A stretch of DNA of 17,228 bases, from the NCBI GenBank assembly GCA_036266975.1, contig DATAWZ010000241.1, forward strand, positions 1 through 17,228, read 5' to 3'. Origin of the DNA: DATAWZ01 sp036266975. GTDB taxonomy: Bacteria > Actinomycetota > Thermoleophilia > Solirubrobacterales > Solirubrobacteraceae. This document shows, piece by piece, positions 14,140 through 17,228 of the stretch (its first letter is position 1; every line of letters begins with the position of its first letter). The position numbers and the translations under genes are program-made. The notes beneath the pieces were generated by a model. It made no database searches and was not told the DNA's origin. It saw only the letters and a list, made by a program, of their open reading frames with translations.

Positions 14140-14618
14140 GCGGCCACCGCCTGCTTGGCGCCGAAGGGCGACTTGCCCGGCTCCGCCGGACCGTGCCCGG
14201 GCATGTCGGGCTTGAGCGCACGGAGCACCGCCGAGCCGTCCCACCACGAGGACTCCCTGGTGATCAGGCCCTTCTCGTTGTACTCGTGGTGGGTGTGTCC
14301 CTGCGTGCCGAACGGCTTGCTCACCGCGTCCATGCCGATGAACATCGCGCAGTCCTCGGGGCTCCACTCCCAGAGGATCAGGCCGCTGCGGTGATCGCCG
14401 ACGTAGCCGCGCGCACGGAAGTTGTGCACGCCGATGCCATTCGCCCGGTCCTTGTTCGCGTACAGCGCGAACAGGCGCAGCAGATCGGGCTTGGTGTTCA
14501 CGTCCCACTGGTCGAGCATCGGGTCCGAGAAGCTGAACGAGTCGTCGTACAGCGCACACACCGCCTCTGAGCTCTCGCGGAAGCACTTCAACCATTTCAC
14601 GGCGAACTCGTAGTTCAT
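14136..14618 (-). CDS. NTF2/SnoaL-like protein, first of a coupled pair
   Basis: 160 aa from ATG 14618, preceded by GGAGG (about 7 nt away) and a predicted promoter at 14678-14706. The N-terminal helix FAVKWLKCFRESSEAVCALYDDSFSFSDP and the following DGSAVLRALKP region, with strands such as GLILWEWSPEDCAMFIGMD and GHTHHEYNEKGLITRESSWW, are typical of SnoaL/NTF2-like proteins, where D, H and E line a hydrophobic cavity. HTHHEYNEKG.I is the pattern usually seen in the last strands. It may be a cyclase, isomerase, dehydratase or binding protein; the reaction cannot be inferred. It overlaps its partner by 4 nt and is divergent from tetR, so it is a likely TetR target. The C-terminal 30 residues (PGHGPAEPGKSPFGAKQ) look unstructured. 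Confidence 0.8.
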   Translation of the reverse strand: MNYEFAVKWLKCFRESSEAVCALYDDSFSFSDPMLDQWDVNTKPDLLRLFALYANKDRANGIGVHNFRARGYVGDHRSGLILWEWSPEDCAMFIGMDAVSKPFGTQGHTHHEYNEKGLITRESSWWDGSAVLRALKPDMPGHGPAEPGKSPFGAKQAVAA

Positions 14619-14677
14619 ATAGGCATCCTCCCGGGGGGTGACGGGGTTGACTCCCTGTGAATGCGAAGCGACAACAA

Positions 14678-14706
14678 ACAGTACAGATGTACTATTTTGT
14701 CGTCAA
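14678..14706 (-). promoter_or_regulatory. Predicted sigma70-type promoter for the NTF2-like pair (TTGACG-N17-TACTGT)
   Basis: On the minus strand TTGACG (14706-14701) is followed by exactly 17 nt and TACTGT (14683-14678). The distance to the start codon at 14618 leaves a leader of about 50 nt that includes the GGAGG ribosome site. The palindrome at 14680-14693 covers part of the spacer and the -10 element, so a bound repressor should block it. Confidence 0.6.
14680..14693. promoter_or_regulatory. Putative TetR operator AGTACA-GA-TGTACT
   Basis: Perfect 6-bp inverted repeat with a 2-bp centre in the intergenic region between the TetR gene and its divergent neighbour. Weaker symmetry (AAA before, TTT after) extends outward. 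It overlaps the predicted promoter of the NTF2-like pair and lies about 30 nt before the tetR -10 element. This is the expected position for autoregulation plus control of the divergent operon. Confidence 0.65.
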
Positions 14707-14725
14707 CCCCATCCAGCCCCTACGC

Positions 14726-14731
14726 GATAAT
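14726..14731 (+). promoter_or_regulatory. Putative -10 element GATAAT for tetR
   Basis: GATAAT lies 8 nt before the ATG at 14740 and no Shine-Dalgarno is present, so the transcript would be leaderless or nearly so. The nearest -35-like hexamer, TTGTCG (14697-14702), is too far away at 23 nt. Confidence 0.45.
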
Positions 14732-14739
14732 CGAGAGCG

Positions 14740-15291
14740 ATGGAGACCGACGGGCGCAAAGCACGAGGCGCCGCGAGCCGCCAGGCCCTGCTCGAGGCCA
14801 CGCTCAGCGTCCTCGAGCGCGCCGGGCCGCAAGGCGTCACGCACCGGGCGATCGCCGCCGAGGCCGGCATCTCCACGCAGGCCGTCTCCTACCACTTCGG
14901 CACGATCGACGAGCTGCTCGTCTCGGCCATCCAGACCGCGACCAGCCACTGGCCGCCGTTGGTGGCGGCGGCAGGTACGGGATCGACCGCGCGCGATCTG
15001 GCCACGGTGCTCGTCGCCGAGGCCCAGACCAACCGCAGCCGCTTGATCGCCGAGGTCGAGCTCTACCTGCTCGCGGCGCGCCGGCCGGCGCTGCGCGAGG
15101 TGGCGTTCGCGTGGGCCAACGCCGTGATCGACCTCTTCGGCGAGCTCGACGAGGTCAGCCGGCGTAGCCTGATCGCCGCCATGGACGGGATCAGCCTGCA
15201 GCTGATCATCGCCGAGGAGCCGCTCACGGTCGAATTCGTCACCGCCGTGCTCGAACGCGCACTTCCCGTGCGCGCCGAGACGACGGGGTGA
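14740..15291 (+). CDS. TetR-family transcriptional regulator
   Basis: 183-aa regulator. Residues about 12-60 form the TetR helix-turn-helix domain: RQALLEATLSVLERAGPQGVT, then HRAIAAEAGISTQAVSYHFGTIDELL, where the recognition helix is STQAVSYHF (45-53). The C-terminal ligand domain is helical, and I cannot name its effector. It is divergent from the NTF2-like pair, and the palindrome at 14680-14693 between them is the best candidate for its binding site, so repression of the pair and of itself is likely. The half-site AGTACA differs from that of the 18-bp repeats at 342 and 2611, so it is probably not the regulator of the catabolic operon. The message may be leaderless (GATAAT 8 nt before ATG). 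A strong hairpin follows 4 nt after the stop. Confidence 0.92.
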   Translation: METDGRKARGAASRQALLEATLSVLERAGPQGVTHRAIAAEAGISTQAVSYHFGTIDELLVSAIQTATSHWPPLVAAAGTGSTARDLATVLVAEAQTNRSRLIAEVELYLLAARRPALREVAFAWANAVIDLFGELDEVSRRSLIAAMDGISLQLIIAEEPLTVEFVTAVLERALPVRAETTG

Positions 15292-15294
15292 GAC

Positions 15295-15318
15295 GGGTGC
15301 GCCCCGAGGGGCGCACCC
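15295..15318. terminator. Strong hairpin between convergent tetR and hydrolase genes
   Basis: GGGTGCGCCCC (15295-15305) pairs perfectly with GGGGCGCACCC (15308-15318), giving a 10-bp stem with a 4-nt loop (CGAG). It starts 4 nt after the tetR stop and ends 11 nt before the stop of the opposing gene, so it can serve both strands. There is no T-run after it, so whether termination is intrinsic is uncertain. Confidence 0.7.
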
Positions 15319-15329
15319 TGCACCGTTCC

Positions 15330-16421
15330 CTACAGACCGTTGCTCTTCAGCCAGCCATTCATCGACCGCTCGAGCATCGTCGAGTCGGGCCCGAGCGTGA
15401 CCGCGTGGCCGCTGTCGGGCAGCTCGATGTTCGTCACCCGCGGCGAGCCCAGGTACAGCGCCTCCTGGAGCCCGGCCCACGGCAACGCATCCAGGAAGAG
15501 CGCGTCCTGCGCTCCCCAGACGTAGGCGATCGGGACGTTGATCGACTGCACTCCGCCGACCAGGTCGATCGCCGTGCCCGTGAGGATCGACAGGATGTCC
15601 CCGCACGGGTCCTTGGTCCGCATCGCGGTGGCCGCGGCGACGACCGCCGGATTGCTTGCGGCGTTGAACATCACCTGGTCGTAGTCGGCGGGGGTGGCGC
15701 CGAAGTCGTTGTAGCCGCCGGGGCCACCGGGCCCCTGTGCGGTTCCGCCCAGGGCGCATCCCGCGCCATCGACGGCGAACGACGTGTAGGCGAGCGGCGA
15801 GAAGAACTGGTCGGCCCAGTCCATCACGCCGATCGCGTTGACGTCGTGGAACGACTCTGCCTCGACCTCGGTCAGCTCGCCGCCGGCCGAGTGCCCCACC
15901 AGTCCGACGCGCGAGAACGCCGGCGCCCCGGCGCCGCCGGCCCGGTAGCGGCCGTGACGCAGGTCCTGGACGACCTGGTGCAGGACCGACGCCTGACCGC
16001 CGATGCAGCTGAGCAGGCCCTGGGGCTTGCCCGAGACGCCGTAGCCGAGGCGGTCGACGACCACCGAGGCGTGGCCGGCATCGGCCTCGTAGAGCGCGTA
16101 GTCGTACCCCGGGACCGCGGTGAAGTCCCAGAAGTACGCGGCGAAGCCCAGGCCGTGCGCGTACAGCGTCACGCCCTGTGGCATCGGGCCGGCGGGCAGG
16201 AACAGCGTGCCGGCGATGGTGTACGTGCGTCCGTCGGTCAGGCACGGCACGCGCGAGGTGTTGGTGTTGCTCACGGTGAAGCTCACCGGCACCTGTTGCA
16301 CGAGCGCGCTCCCTTGCGCGGCCCGTGCGCTCACTCCCGGCCAGGCCATCAGCAGTGCGATCGTCGCCAGGCACGCGGCCGCGGCGAGCACCGCCGCCCT
16401 GGGCAGGGCGTTGGTCTTCAT
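15330..16421 (-). CDS. Secreted alpha/beta hydrolase
   Basis: 363 aa with a clear Sec signal peptide: MKTNALPRAA, a hydrophobic core (11-29), and a probable cleavage near ARA-AQ (residues 32-36). The mature part has the alpha/beta hydrolase fold: an oxyanion region YAHGLG (87-92), the nucleophile elbow GHSAGG with S178, acid D306 in WGAQDALF, and H339 in DSGHAV. C60, C139 and a later cysteine in DGAGCALGG could form disulfides outside the cell. It is probably an esterase or lipase acting on external substrates. Members near natural-product or lipid degradation genes often release acids for uptake, but the substrate is not shown. ATG 16421 follows AGGAGG with a 6-nt spacer. It is convergent with tetR across the 15295-15318 hairpin and divergent from the fur gene. 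The 223-nt upstream gap also contains CTGAC-N5-GTCAG at 16542-16556. Confidence 0.9.
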   Translation of the reverse strand: MKTNALPRAAVLAAAACLATIALLMAWPGVSARAAQGSALVQQVPVSFTVSNTNTSRVPCLTDGRTYTIAGTLFLPAGPMPQGVTLYAHGLGFAAYFWDFTAVPGYDYALYEADAGHASVVVDRLGYGVSGKPQGLLSCIGGQASVLHQVVQDLRHGRYRAGGAGAPAFSRVGLVGHSAGGELTEVEAESFHDVNAIGVMDWADQFFSPLAYTSFAVDGAGCALGGTAQGPGGPGGYNDFGATPADYDQVMFNAASNPAVVAAATAMRTKDPCGDILSILTGTAIDLVGGVQSINVPIAYVWGAQDALFLDALPWAGLQEALYLGSPRVTNIELPDSGHAVTLGPDSTMLERSMNGWLKSNGL

Positions 16422-16607
16422 GGTTTCCTCCTGCGTCTGTTCATAGTCACAGCGGGCGTCGTATCGGCGCCCGGTTCAGCGAGTCGCCGCCGGCAAGCGG
16501 AAGTGCGTCCTCCCTCCCCACGCGGCCCTCGATTGCGGCTGCTGACATGACGTCAGGAGCCGCGGGCGCAGTGTACGGTCCGGCGGCTTGCCACGCGCAG
16601 ATCGGGA

Positions 16608-16638
16608 TTGAGTCTCGCGACTCTCTCCCAGGTAAGCT
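16608..16638 (+). promoter_or_regulatory. Predicted fur promoter (TTGAGT-N19-TAAGCT) with leaderless start
   Basis: TTGAGT (16608-16613) and TAAGCT (16633-16638) are 19 nt apart, which is long but acceptable. The -10 element ends 6 nt before the GTG at 16645 and no ribosome site is present, so the message is probably leaderless. The palindrome GAGTC-TCGC-GACTC overlaps the -35 element. Confidence 0.5.
16610..16623. promoter_or_regulatory. Putative Fur-family autoregulatory operator GAGTC-TCGC-GACTC
   Basis: Perfect 5-bp inverted repeat with a 4-bp centre lying across the predicted -35 of the fur gene. Its place is right for autoregulation, as is usual for actinobacterial Fur proteins. The arms are short, so chance symmetry is possible. 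Confidence 0.4.
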
Positions 16639-16644
16639 GGATCG

Positions 16645-17091
16645 GTGCCGCCGGCCGAAGCCCCCGCCTCGTGGAGCGACCACACGCAGGCCGTGCTGGC
16701 CCACGCCGGCCACCAGCGCGGTGGCGCGCGGGCACGGGTGATCGAGTTGCTCGGCGCGCAGCCGTGCGCGCTGACCGCGCTGGAGATCGAGGACGAGCTG
16801 CGGGCGCGCAAGACGCCGATCGGCCGCGCGAGCATCTATCGGGTGCTCGACCTGCTCGTCGACCACGGGCTCGTGCAGCGGCTCGCGATCGGGCCCGGGC
16901 AGGCGCGGTTCGAGATCGTCAACCCGAGCGGCGAGCACCACCACCACCTGGTCTGCCAGCAGTGCGGGCGGCTCGTCGCCTTCGACGATCCGGGCCTCGA
17001 GCGCGCGATCGACCACCTCGCCGAACGGCTCGGGATGCGAATCGAGCACCACGACGTGCTCCTTCGCGGGCACTGCCAGCGCTGCAACTAG
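16645..17091 (+). CDS. Fur-family metal-responsive regulator (Fur/Zur type)
   Basis: 148-aa Fur-superfamily repressor. The N-terminal winged helix covers about residues 14-90, including CALTALEIEDELRARKTPIGRASIYRVLDLLVDHGLVQRL, where RASIYRVLDLL is the recognition helix. The C-terminal dimerisation domain has the histidine cluster EHHHHLVC (97-104), structural zinc pairs C104-x2-C107 and C144-x2-C147, and H135-H136 before the last pair. Both zinc-finger pairs are intact. Metal specificity (Fe, Zn, Mn, Ni or peroxide) cannot be decided. With two CxxC pairs it is plausibly a zinc-type (Zur-like) or Fur protein. The gene starts with GTG without a ribosome site, 6 nt behind a -10-like TAAGCT. It is followed by a 14-bp stem-loop at 17155-17185. 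No metal transporter is present nearby in the window. Confidence 0.92.
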   Translation: MPPAEAPASWSDHTQAVLAHAGHQRGGARARVIELLGAQPCALTALEIEDELRARKTPIGRASIYRVLDLLVDHGLVQRLAIGPGQARFEIVNPSGEHHHHLVCQQCGRLVAFDDPGLERAIDHLAERLGMRIEHHDVLLRGHCQRCN

Positions 17092-17154
17092 TGGTGCCTC
17101 CGGTAAATCCGGTCGTCGATTCGCGAGCGAAAATCGAGCATGGCCAGGACGCAG

Positions 17155-17185
17155 GGAGCCGGAATAGCAGCGCTATTTCGGCTCC
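17155..17185. repeat. Strong stem-loop in the right-hand intergenic sequence, possible terminator or dispersed repeat
   Basis: GGAGCCGGAATAGC (17155-17168) and GCTATTTCGGCTCC (17172-17185) pair at 13 of 14 positions (the other is a G-T wobble), with loop AGC. It begins 64 nt after the fur stop. The surrounding 17092-17228 has less GC at wobble positions than the genes and contains related pieces: CGAAAATCGAGC then GGGAG on the left, and CGAAGATTTGCAGC then GGGAG on the right. This gives it the look of a structured intergenic repeat. It could also end fur transcription. Confidence 0.55.
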
Positions 17186-17228
17186 CGAGGACGCCGCCAG
17201 GCGAAGATTTGCAGCCGCGAAGCGGGAG

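Noticed and set aside
14140..14595. Upstream extension of the second NTF2-like gene (frame open to 14595)
   Set aside because: It lies entirely inside the first NTF2-like gene in another frame. The ATG at 14139 with its ATGA overlap is the natural start.
13633..14618. NTF2-like pair as LimA-type limonene-epoxide hydrolases completing the pathway
   Set aside because: Only the fold class agrees. I could not place the Asp-Arg-Asp catalytic set, and the operon already has an intact epoxide hydrolase.
14740..15291. This TetR as the regulator of the 18-bp operators at 342 and 2611
   Set aside because: Its own intergenic palindrome has AGTACA half-sites, unlike ATCAAAC, and the gene is 5 kb beyond the end of the operon.
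16542..16556. CTGAC-ATGAC-GTCAG inverted repeat upstream of the secreted hydrolase
   Set aside because: The arms are only 5 bp and it is more than 120 nt from the hydrolase start, so chance symmetry is likely. It is noted in the hydrolase entry only.
17088..17228. Minus-strand open frame from the right edge to TAG at 17088-17090 as a partial gene
   Set aside because: Its third codon positions are not GC-biased like the real genes, a strong palindrome runs through it, and the peptide shows no recognisable domain.
1..17228. Mobile elements, CRISPR arrays, tRNA genes, toxin-antitoxin or phage-defence systems
   Set aside because: I found no transposase or integrase motifs, no spaced direct repeats, no tRNA-like cloverleaf with a TTCRA arm, and no defence-type protein domains.

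Overview
The window is GC-rich and densely packed with genes, and almost every codon ends in G or C. The gene content is that of a soil actinomycete: catabolic flavoenzymes, an SDR pair, a CaiB-type CoA-transferase, NTF2-like proteins, a TetR and a Fur protein. I suspect Actinomycetota near Solirubrobacterales (Thermoleophilia). That is an inference from composition and content, because there is no rRNA or other marker. I saw no tRNA, CRISPR array, insertion sequence or phage gene.

Positions 1-2607 read leftward: a Baeyer-Villiger-type flavin monooxygenase, an AlkB-type dioxygenase, and the first 109 codons of an ATP-grasp (PEP-synthase N-terminal type) protein that runs off the left edge. 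Positions 2649-9255 read rightward as one tightly coupled six-gene operon: nitronate-monooxygenase-like protein, SDR, epoxide hydrolase, acyl-CoA-dehydrogenase-like flavoprotein, luciferase-like flavin monooxygenase, and class III CoA-transferase. Stops and starts overlap or lie within 16 nt. The two blocks face away from each other. An 18-bp inverted repeat sits in the divergent region at 2611-2628, and a near-identical copy at 342-359 precedes the ATP-grasp gene. This suggests one regulon. The set (luciferase-type oxygenase, epoxide hydrolase, SDR, BVMO, CoA-transferase, acyl-CoA-dehydrogenase-like enzyme) is what would open a cyclic alkene or terpenoid through epoxide, diol, ketone and lactone steps to CoA thioesters. 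The substrate is not known.

Positions 9259-11547 (minus) encode an unusual large protein. It has an N-terminal phosphohistidine 'swivel' domain of PEP-utilising enzymes followed by about 660 residues I do not recognise. It is divergent from a calcineurin-like phosphoesterase (11643-12473), with a perfect 9-bp inverted repeat between them. Next come an SDR (12480-13304, minus) and a 94-residue unknown protein (13352-13636), which shares a CTAG stop palindrome with the gene facing it. A translationally coupled pair of NTF2/SnoaL-like proteins (13633-14618, minus) is divergent from a TetR regulator (14740-15291). A perfect palindrome lies inside the predicted promoter of the pair. A strong hairpin separates tetR from a secreted alpha/beta hydrolase (15330-16421, minus). 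A Fur-family regulator (16645-17091) follows, with its own palindrome over the promoter. The last 137 bases hold a strong stem-loop in sequence unlike the coding DNA, probably part of an intergenic repeat.

Several genes have a TAnnnT-like -10 element 6-8 nt before the start codon, which suggests that leaderless transcripts are common here. No stretch over 300 bases lacks a gene.
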